Source of the DNA: Microbotryum silenes-acaulis
Lineage: Eukaryota; Basidiomycota; Microbotryomycetes; Microbotryales; Microbotryaceae
Reading direction: 5' to 3'
Assembly: GCA_003665825.1 (NCBI GenBank)
Contig: QPFY01000001.1
Location: forward strand, 1,915,001-1,979,000
Length of the DNA: 64,000 nt
Position numbers and translations under genes: made by a program. The notes below the pieces were generated by a model that saw nothing but the letters and a program-made list of their open reading frames with translations, had not been told where the DNA came from and did no database searches. Of this stretch, positions 1-10,315 are shown one piece after another. Every line of letters starts with the position of its first letter. The first letter of the stretch is position 1.

Positions 1-1055
1 GATTCTTCGACGACTTGAACTGCGCGATGACCGTACGTTCGTGCGAAGAAGAGGAGCGAGTCAAGGCTGAATGAGAGGAGCGAAACGAGGGAGTTGGCTT
101 CTGGAATGTCGTGAGCCTGGCTCCTGGCGCTCATACTCACGCCAAGGTACCGAGATCACGAAAGTCTGTCGCCGGATTATTTCCTCTGCCGGGTACGAAT
201 CAGACTAGGTCAGCTCTGTATCTCTCCACCTCTCGAAAGAAAGGACTTCTCCGCGAGCACGTACTGGAATCCCAACTGCAAGCCCAGCACGCAGGCGAAA
301 TCAGTAGGGGCGAATAGGTCCTCAAGATCAACCTCCACCTTGAACCGGACTCACATCGACCCACCACTTGCCCGACATTCCTTGCAACTCTCGATTCGGC
401 CTCAACAAGCTCCACAGTTCCCTCAGATCGTCCCGTCCATGTTCCTGCGTTGATTCGAAGTTGGTGTTGGCCCTTTCGAGGACATTGTCTACGAGGTGAT
501 ACATGGCCATGACGCGTTCGAGGGAGACGACTAAGAGTTGGTAGGACTAGAGTGGGAAGGGGGTTCAAGGTGAGTTCGGATAAAAATCTTATCCGGTTCT
601 ACCGAGGTCGAGCACTGACGGGCGTGGTTTGGTCTATCCCATGGTCGGTGGATATGGTCGCTGCGAGTTCTTCCGGGTAGATGGGTGTGCCTCTGCTTTC
701 GCTCTGTAGGCGACATCCTCGCGCGGTCAGTGAAGCCGACCTCTACCTCGCTCGGAGAGTCTCGTGCACCGACCCTAGCGCCAACGACAGTCTTGTGATA
801 AGCATAATCGACAACCCTCAACGTCGTGCTCGACACGGCTCCAACCTGCTCTCCTTGCCCTAGCGGTCGCTGAGAGAGCTCGTAGCTCAATTGTTCCTGC
901 AGGAGCGAGCGGCGAAAGACGAGGAGGACGAATTGGGACAGGGAGCGGGTCAGGGAAGGGGCCGCGGTTTCGGACTCGATGATGAGCGAGAGGGAGACGG
1001 TGGGGGATAGCCAGAGGTCCCAGTTGGAGTTGGGGGAAGAGATCTGCAGTGCCAT
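1..1055 (-). CDS. ELMO-domain protein (engulfment and motility family), 3' end cut off by window edge
   Basis: Partial gene. Exons readable by phase and motif: 546-355, 275-265 (an 11-nt microexon), 185-141 and 66-<1. Joined, they give RELWSLLRP...KWWVD, then LGFQGNNPATDFRDLGTLA, then LDSLLFFARTYGHRAVQVV. This is the ELMO signature (W..LGFQG.(D/N)P.TDFR..G.L.L..L.(Y/F)FA). ELMO proteins act with DOCK-type exchange factors or as GAPs for small ARF/ARL GTPases at membranes and the cytoskeleton; which role applies here cannot be told. The probable start is the ATG at 1055-1053 (MALQISSPNSNWDLWLSP), followed by an open stretch to about 840, but the exon(s) joining 840 to 546 were not resolved. 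The C-terminal part lies outside the window. Divergent from the dynactin gene. Confidence 0.78.
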
Positions 1056-1489
1056 CGTGGGGCAGTGCGTCGGATCGAATATTAGGTCGGGATCAAGCGC
1101 CTCCTTTCTACAGGGGGAACGGGGGACGGGGATAGGCGCGAGACGGCGACAGAGACAGCGACAGAGACGGAAAGTGCGAGGCGAAGCTGTACGTAAGGGG
1201 CTGTGAGGTCAGAAGCTAGGGCGACAGGAGGAAAGACAGAGGAGAAGTGCTGCCGCGTGAGATGAACGCGTACGAGGACCAGTGCAAGATGCAACAGAAC
1301 GAGGAAAGACGCTTGGCGCGGCAAAGTCCAAGACCCGATCCGAGCCGAAATTGATTGAGCGTGCAACAGCATGCAACGTCATCACGCGAGATCAGGCGTC
1401 GCCCGAGTCGCGTAAGGGTCGCGTATACGCCAAACCCCGTCTACCCCCGTGCTCGCTGCTGCAGCCTCTACCTGGTTCCCGCCGCAACC
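1056..1489. promoter_or_regulatory. Divergent intergenic region between ELMO-domain and dynactin genes
   Basis: 434 bp separating two divergently transcribed starts (1055 minus, 1490 plus). It holds a purine-rich GACAGAGACAGCGACAGAGA-type run near 1140-1170. I see no RNA gene and no ORF with coding character. It presumably contains both promoters; no recognised TATA or named operator could be assigned. Confidence 0.5.
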
Positions 1490-2348
1490 ATGTCCACGCC
1501 CGACCTAGCCCTCGATTTACGGATACGTTATCTCGAGACCTTACTCACGCGGCCGTCTACTTCGACCACCGCTCCCACCTCAGCCTCGAACACGGCTTCG
1601 TTGTCCCGTCGCGTGTCGCAGCTCGCTTCGTCGCTCGACCTCGTGCTCGAAGCAGGGCCGGGAACGGATGCCCTCCGCAAATTCGTAGCCAATTGTGGGT
1701 ATGGCTACTGTGTCAGGTTGCATTCTTCGAGCAGAGCATTGACTTGTCACTTCTGGTTCCCCGCAGACGACCTGAACGAGCCTCTCCTGACCGTACCCCC
1801 TGTTCCATTCCATCATCCCTCCTCCTCCTCAAACCACGATGACCTCACACCCCACTCCAAAGTCAGCCTCATCCTCGAAGCCGAGTACGAGATCCGCCAA
1901 CTCGAATGGGAACTGAGGCAGATCGCACTGCTGGACGATCAAGGCGTCGTCGGCGCTGGCGAACTGGCTCGTGAGTGATCTCGTGGCGCTACTACATCCC
2001 TTAAATCAGCACAATCGGATCTTCATCCCGTACCTTTGCTGCATCACAGAACACCAAGATCTGAGGACAGAGCTCGCTCAGACAAAGCAAGACGTCAAAC
2101 CCGTCGCGGCATCGTATCAAGACCTCGAACACAAGACCCACAACCTCTTAAGCCGGTACAACGATTATGTGCGTCCATCCGCTCACAAGTTGCAGTCGCG
2201 CCTTCAAGCTGATCACTGGGCTACGAGCACCGCGCAGATCTCCACCCTCTCCGAAGTGTTTGTTCAATGGAACGATATCGTCTCCGAAGCCGAGCAAGAA
2301 GTCACCCGAATCGAAAAGAGTCGCAACCCCTCCCTCGACATTTCATAA
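1490..2348 (+). CDS. Dynactin subunit 3 (p24/p22 family)
   Basis: Three exons, 1490-1694, 1767-1970 and 2050-2348 (donors GTGGGT and GTGAGT). The spliced protein is about 235 aa, close to the 186-210 aa of animal DCTN3. The start is the ATG in CAACCATGTCC. The N-terminus (LRIRYLETLL) and the middle (EAEYEIRQLEWELRQIALL) are heptad-rich coiled coil. The C-terminal part has the family signature LLSRYNDYV ... LSEVFVQWNDIVSEAE, matching the DCTN3 'Y......LS..FVQWDE' stretch. Family knowledge: the subunit sits in the dynactin shoulder and helps tether p150Glued/dynamitin, supporting dynein-driven nuclear and vesicle transport. Convergent with the gene ending at 2429, with only 80 bp between stops, so the 3' UTRs probably overlap. 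Confidence 0.82.
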
Positions 2349-2428
2349 CTTCCTCCAGTGTACATCTCCGCATCGTTCATCTCTCGCACAGCAGTACAAC
2401 CCATGTTGTAATATCACGCGTCTGTGAA

Positions 2429-3805
2429 TCAAATCTTGGCCCCACTCGGACTGGCCCGTCCACTCCCTGACCCGACCCACTTCCATCCATCATTCCACCC
2501 CGGCAAAGGTGCCACATCCTTATCAGATCCCGAAGCTTCTTTTCTCTGCACTTGACCATCCTTTTCCAGCTTGTTGAGATGCAACAGCAACCCCCTCGTC
2601 GCGGCGGGTTTGAGTTCGTCCGGGATCGTCGAGGCGTAGATAGATTCCGTCAGACTTTTCGGGGTGGAGCAAACCCAGTCGGGAGACAAGTTAGCATTAA
2701 GATCCTGATCAACATGAATGCAACTGGAACTCACTCGCTCGCTTTCAGCACCTTCCCGCCACCGCCACTTCCCACCTTGAGCGCCTCGACGACCTGATCC
2801 TCCCTCTCTTGCCGATGTCCAAGGTACTCCCCGACCTTCGCCCTCCCCTCCTTGATCGTCTCCCCATGGCCAGGATACACCTCCATCTCCCCCTTCCCTT
2901 CCTTCCCCATCCTCTCGAGCAAATAATTCAACGAAGCCATATACGCTCCTAGATCTCCAAAGACGGCGGTGCCATGTCCTAGAACGGTATCGAACGTGAA
3001 TAACTTCGGGTCCGACTCGGGTGCGGAAAGGAGTAGGGAGATGGAATCGGTCGTATGACCCGGTGTATGGAGAACGTCCAGTTCGACGTTGCCGACCTTG
3101 AGTTTTTGCCCTTGTTCCAATGCCCTGATACGACCGCCCTTCACCAGCGTCTCGGCAGCAGAATGAGCCGACTCCTCCCCCTTCTCTCCCCCTTCCACGA
3201 TCCGCCGAACAACCTCCTCCAATTCCCGATCCTGGCCCGTTTCCTCCCCCCCACCGGAGGTAGCATGTTTCCATACCGTCCATTTCTTGCCCTTCAACAC
3301 CCCCAACAGGTCTTTCAGACCTCCGACGTGGTCTTGGTGCCAGTGCGAGAGCACGATTTGGACCGATTGGAGGGAGGGAGAGCTGAGGAAGGGGGTTACG
3401 AGGGGTAGGTAGGAAGGTATGCCCTGAGCTGTGTCGAGGAGGATCAGGGAGGTGGGGTGGTCGGGGTCCTAAGGGTTGGCATCATAGGGGTCGACTCCGT
3501 TAGCTTACGACTTGGGGAGGAGCGGGGAATGGCGGCGCCTCGACTGACATGAATGAGGTATGTATTCGTGCCCTGAAGGGAATACCGCCCAGGGTTCTGT
3601 CCCAAGATCCTTGTTACGTAGCGTGATAGCTAGGTCGCCACCAGACCACGAGTAGATTGCACGATTCGACATCGAAAGGTGTTAGCCGGAGCCAAGACGA
3701 ATGTGGGGCTTCACCAGTCTGCGAACGATGCGGTAACCGCCCGGGGCACAACTGGAGCGGGACGGGACATACCTTGGTCACATTGGGCAGTTGGGGGAGG
3801 CTCAT
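2429..3805 (-). CDS. LACTB2-like metallo-beta-lactamase-fold hydrolase (endoribonuclease-type)
   Basis: Four exons, 3805-3773, 3629-3549, 3468-2735 and 2654-2429; phases close to a 357-aa protein. The start is the ATG opening MSLPQLPNVTK. The order of motifs is that of LACTB2: TRILGQNPG and LQGTNTYLIH (residues ~17-38), metal site SHWHQDHVGG (H80, H82, D84, H85), HTPGHT (second metal histidine), FTFDTVLGHGT, VYPGHG, then a winged-helix-like C-terminus with LLLHLNKLEKDGQV. Human LACTB2 is a mitochondrial single-strand endoribonuclease; fungal homologues are often annotated as polyketide-associated hydrolases, but no PKS lies nearby. The last intron's acceptor (AAAAG) is less typical, so the exact exon 3/4 junction is slightly uncertain. 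Divergent from the aldo-keto reductase. Confidence 0.85.
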
Positions 3806-4303
3806 ACCGGAGGTGACTGTTGGCGTATAGAGTATGGGCTGGTGAGGTATCCTGGAAGGTGTCGAGCAAGGCCAAGGAAGGGCAAAAAAGAAGCCGAACG
3901 GGTGGAGCCGCGGCCGCTCGGCATTTCCCGTCGGTGGTGCGTCGGCAGGCGTCGGCAGGCGTCGGTACTCGGCAGCGGCTGCAGTGGCAAGCTAACGTAA
4001 GGTGAAGACTCTGCCTCAGGTTGGACGGTACAAACTGCTATTGGGTGATGAACTACGCTTTCGATCTAACCTAGCAGGAAAACTACTCGAGGCGATGACA
4101 TAGTATGAGCGCTAATCACCAGTCGGCTCCCAAGACTCAATTTAAGTGGAGGTGGAGCTGAATGGGACGCGCCAATGCCGAGGCCGTTGCTGGCCGGTGC
4201 GTTGCCGCGCGATCAGATCAGGCCGCTGTCGATGATCGTGCTCAGCTCTCTTACCTTTCTCCATCTCATCCACCACACCTACTATCCTTCGACAATCCGA
4301 GCC
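3806..4303. promoter_or_regulatory. Divergent intergenic region with short GTCGGCAGGC tandem repeat
   Basis: 498 bp between the LACTB2-like and aldo-keto reductase starts. At 3931-3970 there are four consecutive 10-bp units, two identical (GTCGGCAGGC at 3941 and 3951) flanked by diverged ones. No RNA gene or credible ORF seen. It presumably holds both promoters. Confidence 0.5.
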
Positions 4304-5977
4304 ATGTCAACGAAAGAAGAACTCCCTTCCAAGGTCGGCTACGTGCGACTCGGCAATTCGGGCCTCAAGGTGTCCAAGGTGAGCATCGACTTCCTACGCG
4401 ATGTGGAGGTGTGTCACTTAGCAGCCGACATCATGCGCCTGATTCCGGCGCTCTGTGGACTTGGCCTTCGTAGATCATCCTCGGCTGCATGTCGTGTAAG
4501 TAAGAGCAAGTACGATGTGAAAGATCACCAAGCTCTGAGATTACTCAAGCATTCCATCACTAACAGACGGCAACAAGGACTGGGCCGGATGGGTCTTGGA
4601 CGAGCAAGAGTCGCTGCCCCACTTCAAGGCCGCTTTCGATCTCGGCATCAACACGTGGGAGTGAGTTGGCGCTGCACACCCACGAATGAGCTCTCTGGCA
4701 ATAAGGATTGATGTTGACCTTTTCCATCCTTTCGACCATCATTTACTCAGTACGGCCAATGTCGTGAGTGCAACTCTTTCCCGTTCGGCCGAGTGGGGCT
4801 TTGGAAAAGCTTGACCCGACTGACCCTCTCTTTCTCGACCGGACGATGGGACGAACCTAACAGTACTCGAATGGTGACTCGGAGAGGATCGTCGGAAAGG
4901 CGCTCAAGGTGCACAACATCCCTCGCCAAGACATTGTTCTCTTGACCAAGGTCAGTCCTCCAAAATTCACTGAATAGATCGCCTCGCCTGGCTATTAGAG
5001 CCATGAGTCAAAGCTGAATCGACCCTACACCGCTCATACCAGGTCTTCATGACGGTTGCCAAAGACCCCAAAGCACACCCTTCCAAGCTGACCGACCCGG
5101 ACAGCCAGGGCTACGTCAACCAACACGGTCTCTCGCGCGTTCACATCTTCAACTCGGTCGATGCCTCGCTCAAGAGGATGGGTGTCGACTATATCGATCT
5201 TTTGCAATGCCATCGATTCGATTACGAGACTCCTATCGAGGAGACGATGGATGCTCTTCATGACGTGAGTTAATATCCCGGTTGGGCCTCTGCCAGTGGC
5301 CCCGACAGCTAACGATATAGTTGCTCCCGATTTCCCACTCAGATTGTCAAATCAGGCAAAGTGCGCTACATCGGCATGAGTTCGTGCTACGCGTATCAGT
5401 TCCACCAGATGCAGGCCTACGCCAGTTCCAAGAACCAGACCCAGTTCATGTCGATGCAGGACTTCTACAACGCCATCTACCGCCATGAAGAGACGGAGAT
5501 GTTCCCGACCTGCAAACTCGTGAGTTTTGATAATTGGCGTCGAAGCCAGAATTACCAGAAGGTCGTTGATGTTCATTCCATATACCCTGTACTCAGTTCG
5601 GCGTCGGCGTCATCCCTTGGTCCCCTTTGGCGCGTGGCTACCTCACTCGCCCTTGGAAAAACCAAACCACCACCCGTACCGAAACCGACGCCAACTTCGG
5701 TAAATTCGTCGGCCTCAACAACGAGCGCGAACAAGCCGCTCTCCGCGCCATCAATGAAACGATCCAAGCCATCGCACAGGAAAGAGGTTATTCGATGGCT
5801 CAAATCGCCCTTGCTTATGTCGCGGGGAATGAACATGTGACTGCGCCGATTGTGGGCTCGACCAAGTTGGAAAGTTTGGAGGAACTGGCCAAGGCGACGC
5901 ATATCGTTCTGACGAAGGAGGAGAGGGAGAGGATTGAGGAACATTATGTCCCGAGGGGTGTGTTGGGGCATGCCTAG
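4304..5977 (+). CDS. Aldo-keto reductase (AKR superfamily, YajO/Kv-beta-like)
   Basis: Eight exons: 4304-4378, 4474-4495 (22 nt), 4567-4660, 4751-4763 (13 nt), 4864-4950, 5043-5264, 5343-5519, 5597-5977; phases close to about 356 aa. NADPH-dependent oxidoreductase TIM barrel: the spliced protein shows the catalytic tetrad as Asp and Tyr in WDTANVYSNG, Lys in VLLTKV and His in LLQCHRFD. Other family landmarks are [37 protein letters not shown] and the cofactor-binding [14 protein letters not shown]. The substrate cannot be inferred. The two microexons sit in the barrel's first catalytic loop, so gene predictors that drop them would lose the tetrad Asp/Tyr. The exon 4 to 5 junction reads TANV|YSNG. 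Confidence 0.9.
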
Positions 5978-6714
5978 GGTGGGGAGGATGGAGTGATGAG
6001 CATTCGCTCAAGAGGGCGATGGTGCTAGATCGAGGGCGAATCGAGAGATGAATCGAGAGCTCAGTTCCGGACTGAGATGAACTTCTTCTGAGACTCGACG
6101 TTGAGCTCTGAGTGTCCCACTCTCGTCGACCAAATGGTATGAAGAGTCGTTCGTTGGATTGTGAAATGCAAAGCAGAGCGTCGTGAAAAAGAAGAGGGAG
6201 CAGTATTCGTCGTGAAGGGGAGTACTAGTCACAAAAAAGAGAGATACCAAGAGCACAAAGAGGGGGATAAGTGTATGCACAAAGAAATTGAGAATCAATA
6301 AACAAGGGAAAAGATCTGTCCGTCCATTTTTCCAACTGGACTTTTTTGAGGGGGAGAACGTGAAAGTGAATGCGCCGTAAAGAAAAGAAAAGAACACATT
6401 CGACGACCGAGAAGGGATCGTGCAAGTGGGGAATACAGGTATATACAGACGGTATCCCACACAGGATGGTGGGTGGTGGTAGCATGATAAGGGCAGTCGC
6501 GGGGTGGATAGGAAAATAAGTCGTCAAAGCGGTACATGCGGAGGAACGAGACTGCCGAGCCTGGAATTCGGTGTCGGATGGTCCAAGTTCCTCGGGTTGC
6601 GTTCGTGTCCATGAATTTTGGATAGGGAATTTCATCATGTGTCGTGCGGTGTATGATCGTAAAGGTTCGTAACATGCTGACGACGTCAGAAGGGGTGATA
6701 AGTTGGAGCGGGGC
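5978..6714. other. Convergent 3' intergenic region
   Basis: 737 bp between the stops of the aldo-keto reductase (plus) and Cdc25 (minus). Purine-rich on the plus strand (GAAAAGAAAAG and GAGGG runs around 6180-6400), as expected for two 3' UTRs. Several short ORFs on the minus strand have no coding character. No RNA gene recognised. Confidence 0.5.
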
Positions 6715-9700
6715 TCATTGCTTGAACATCAAGGCGGCCGAGGTGTGAGCTCGTTCGAAGGTTCGTCGAGCCGTGCCACCTCCACCAATGGCGAAAGGTT
6801 GCTTCGTCGAAGGAGGTCGGAATGCCGGCGCAAAGTCGGGCACCGTCTTTCGACCGAACGGCACCGAATGCCTCGAGAGCTTGCCTCCCGGACAGGGCGA
6901 GTCACCGGCCCCAGAAGGCGAGGACCCGTTGGTACCAAATGACGAGTCTGCACCCTCGTTTTCATCCTCGTGGCAAGCCAGCATGCCGGGCTTAGCCTTG
7001 CTCTTGTTCTTGTTCTCGGTCCCAGCACTAGCAGAGGGGGACTGATCCATCGCCATGGCCATCGACATCGACATGGGCTTGTTAGTCGACGCTTTGGCGG
7101 GGAACGAGAAAGTTTCGTCGAGCGAGCCGCGGATGTTGTGCGACTGGCTTGGGTGCAGAGGCGGTCGCGTCGCCATGGTCGCGGTCTGCATCATCATCGA
7201 TGCCTGCTGGCCTTGACCGAAGGTGAAGGTGTTGGCGCGCTGGAACTGGCGTTTGCGCTGGCGGAAGTTGTTGAGCTGCGTCGAGCGTTTGGCCATGTGC
7301 TCGGGATCGTCCATCGCGAGGTAGCCTCCGATGCAACGCTCGGGGAAAGACCGGTAGAATTCGGCATAGCCGCCTTGAAGAACGTACACCTCCGGGTAGT
7401 GGATGTTGGGGTAGTCGTGGTGGTTCTTCAGTCGATCCTGCTTGCGCAGATGTTGAGCACTATGGGAGGCAGAAACGGTGCAGCGGTCAGAACCAGTTTG
7501 GAGGGTTAAGCCAAGCTAAACAACTCACGTCGTAGGCGCTCGCTTCGCACTGAACTCGCAATGAAAAATGAGGACGGTCTTGCCATCCCCCGGAGCTTGC
7601 TCGCTCGTACTCGGCTTGGGCGGCGAGTTGTGCAGTAGGCTCTCCTCTACTTCAGCGAGCTCGGGAATGTTGACAGCGTCGCGGATGTGGCCACCATCGA
7701 ACTCGTAGTCGAAGCGGCAGTCGATAATGTGATAGCGCTTGATGCGAGACGCAAAGAGACCCGATTGCAGGTCATTGAGCGTGCTCGCGGTAATGCGCAT
7801 CAGCCCGTCCTGCTTGACGCCGAAGCACGGCAGGACCTTGCCTTTCGCCTCTTGACTGCGGAAGCCAGTTACAGGCGAGCCCGTATCTTGCAATGTCTTC
7901 AAAGGCTTTGTCGAAGAGGCTATCGCACTGCAGAGATCTGCACCGGTGGGATCTGCGTGCCGACCAATGTCTGCGAAGGCGCGGGTCTCGGTCGCGATGC
8001 TGGCGCGATTGGAGGTGTCGAGGGCGTTGTGTTCCCGCTTGACAAGCTGAACCGCCGCGTCCGCAACCGAGAATGCTCTTCGCATCGGCTTTGGTTTCCC
8101 CGTGATTGAGGTGATGGCGTGGCGTTTGAACCCAGCGGCCGCGGTGGCGAATGGACTGAGAGCTTCCAGCGACGCCGACGCCGGGCCTGCAGGGACCGGA
8201 GGGCCCATGGTAGCAAACGTCGACAGAGAAGGACGCTTCCTCAGTCCAAGAGTCGCGGAGGAACGCTGGCGTCGCACGGCAGGCAACGTTGACGTCGACA
8301 CGGCTTTCTCAAAGATCGGTCGCCTCGCTGGCGCGAGCCCGAACAAGCTGGTCGGCGCGCACAATGCGGGCGAAGGAGAGGCCGGGTCCGCCAAAAATTC
8401 GCGCTCGTCACTGAGGAATCGTTTGCGTGAGGGTGGAATGGGCGACAGGTCATCGGCGAAGATGTCACCCAGTCGCGACGACGCGCCCGAGTCCGAAGAG
8501 ATGACCTCAATGTCGGGTCGCAGCGGTGATTGGCCGTCGCATTCCGGCAAGGAGGGCCTACGGCCGGCCGAGTCGGACACTGAACGTGGATGATTGCGAT
8601 GTCGTAGCATTGCTACCGGTGATGTCGCAGGTGAGCTGCCGTCGACATCCATGTGGGAAGGGGACGAGTTGACATCATAGATACGTCGCGATCCCAGGTT
8701 CGGATGCGAAGCTCGCTTGACAGGCGAAGGATGGGGCGGCGGCTTGAGGCTACCATCCGTTGAAGCACGTCGAAGGCTCCCCGAACTCCATTCCGAAGGC
8801 AATCCGTGGCGACGTCGGTTCGCGGTCAACATCGGCGGCGGGGCCATGGGTCCCTGTTCCTCCGCTTCGTCCTCGTCGGTGTCGGTGCTGCCGCCATAGG
8901 TCTGCCCGTCAGGAGCGGAGGACCCGTTGATGTGGAATTGCTGGAAAGGCGGCAATAAGCGGTCGGCATTGGAAGGTGGTACAGTGGCATAGTGCTTGAT
9001 CAGAGGGCGGGGCGGACTTTGTCCGGAAGTCATCCGGGGCCGAATCGAGAGGGGGGCCGTCGAGGTGAGCGCGGGCGAGGCTTCGAGGGCCTGTTCTCTG
9101 GACCGTGGCTTGTTTGATGGGATCATCCCTGCTGCATACAAAGCGTTGCTATCATCGGCGCAAGAAGCTGTGGACGACACCGAAGAAGCGGTCGAGATCG
9201 ACGGTCGCGGCTGGCGAAACAGCAAGTTTTTCAGGAAAGGGAACTCGCTGTGGGCCGCGACCGAGCTTCCGAACGCGCCTTCGCTGGTCTTGGTCGTGGT
9301 CGAGGATGATGAAGTGCTCGACGACGACGACGACGCGAACGATACCGATGATGCTGTAGAGCATCCCGATTCAGTGCGATTGAGCGTGAGACCCGCGCGA
9401 CCGCCGAAGGTGGACGCGACCGACGAACGCAATCGGGAATGGATCGCGGCCCCGGCGGGGGAAACATCCATCGCCGAGACGTTACCGAGGGAAGGCGAAG
9501 AAAGGGCGGCCGCCGGGCTCGGAGACGAATTCCCAGTAAGCCCCTTTGTTGTTGATGTCGTTGTTGTGGCTCCCGAATTTTCGCGGCCGATCCGATCCAG
9601 TGTCGATGAAGTTACAGGACATGTTGATTGACCGAGGGAGGGGGCGAGGGCGGCGAAGGCGCGTCGATCGACGTCATCGGCATTGTTCGCTGGGATGGGC

Positions 9701-10315
9701 TTTTGTGCGAACGGAGCCGAATCGAGCGAAGAAGTCGCTGTCGGAGCTGACACATGACTGGGCTTGGAAGTGATCGGCGGCGCGAAAGCATTATGACGTC
9801 CCGACAAGTTTGACGCCGCCCGGCCTGACCCAGATGAGGAAGGCGCGCGCGCGCGTAACGCGTCAGGGGACCCGTCGGCTGAGAATCGTTCAACCGCGGG
9901 CGGAGGCGCGGTCGTGGTCGTGGTCGCGGTCGCGGGCTCGGTCGTGGCCGAGCAGAACGAGGCGCCAGCGGGCAGCGGCGCGTCGCTCGACAAGGACCTG
10001 TGTAGCAGCGGATGCAAAGGCAAGAATAAACAAAAACGTAGCGGATCTAGTCAGCTAACGTGGCCGAGCGAGAGCGATCAAGATGGTCACCCGGAAAGGA
10101 GGCGGGCGGCGGCTGGGCTGCAGCCTCGAGAGAGGAAAGTGAACGAACATGGAGCTTGCGAAAGACGAGTCCAGCGTGGGCGACAGTTCGCCATTATGGT
10201 AGGCAGCAGTCGGTGAACTAGGTACGGCGAGCAAAGAACTGTGTATTCGGGGCGGTTTTCGTCGGGAGGCAAAGTCGTGTGTAGCCGGGGACGAGCTGAG
10301 CAGGGCCATCGCCAT
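6715..10315 (-). CDS. cdc25: Cdc25-type dual-specificity phosphatase (mitotic inducer)
   Basis: Dephosphorylates the inhibitory Tyr (and Thr) of Cdk1 to trigger mitosis. The catalytic rhodanese/Cdc25 domain is near the C-terminus: LNDLQSGLFASRIKRYHIID, FDYEFDGGHIRDAVNI, the C-x5-R loop HCEFSAKR (catalytic Cys about residue 869) and, after an intron (7528-7460), HLRKQDRL ... PEVYVLQGGYAEFY. The preceding ~700 residues are Ser/Pro-rich and disordered with many SP/TP sites, as in regulatory N-termini of the family. The long exon 9997-7529 has no in-frame ATG near its 5' end. The best model adds exon 10315-10149 (ATG at 10315, MAMALLSSSPATHDFASR) through a GTTCGT donor and a CACAG acceptor, giving ~1126 aa. 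The catalytic part is certain; the first exon is inferred. The tail after the domain contains MSMSMAMAMDQ low complexity. Confidence 0.88.

Noticed and set aside
8996..9631. 211-codon plus-strand ORF opposite the Cdc25 N-terminal region
   Set aside because: Mirror of Ser-rich codons on the other strand (runs of Asp/Glu/Val); no domain.
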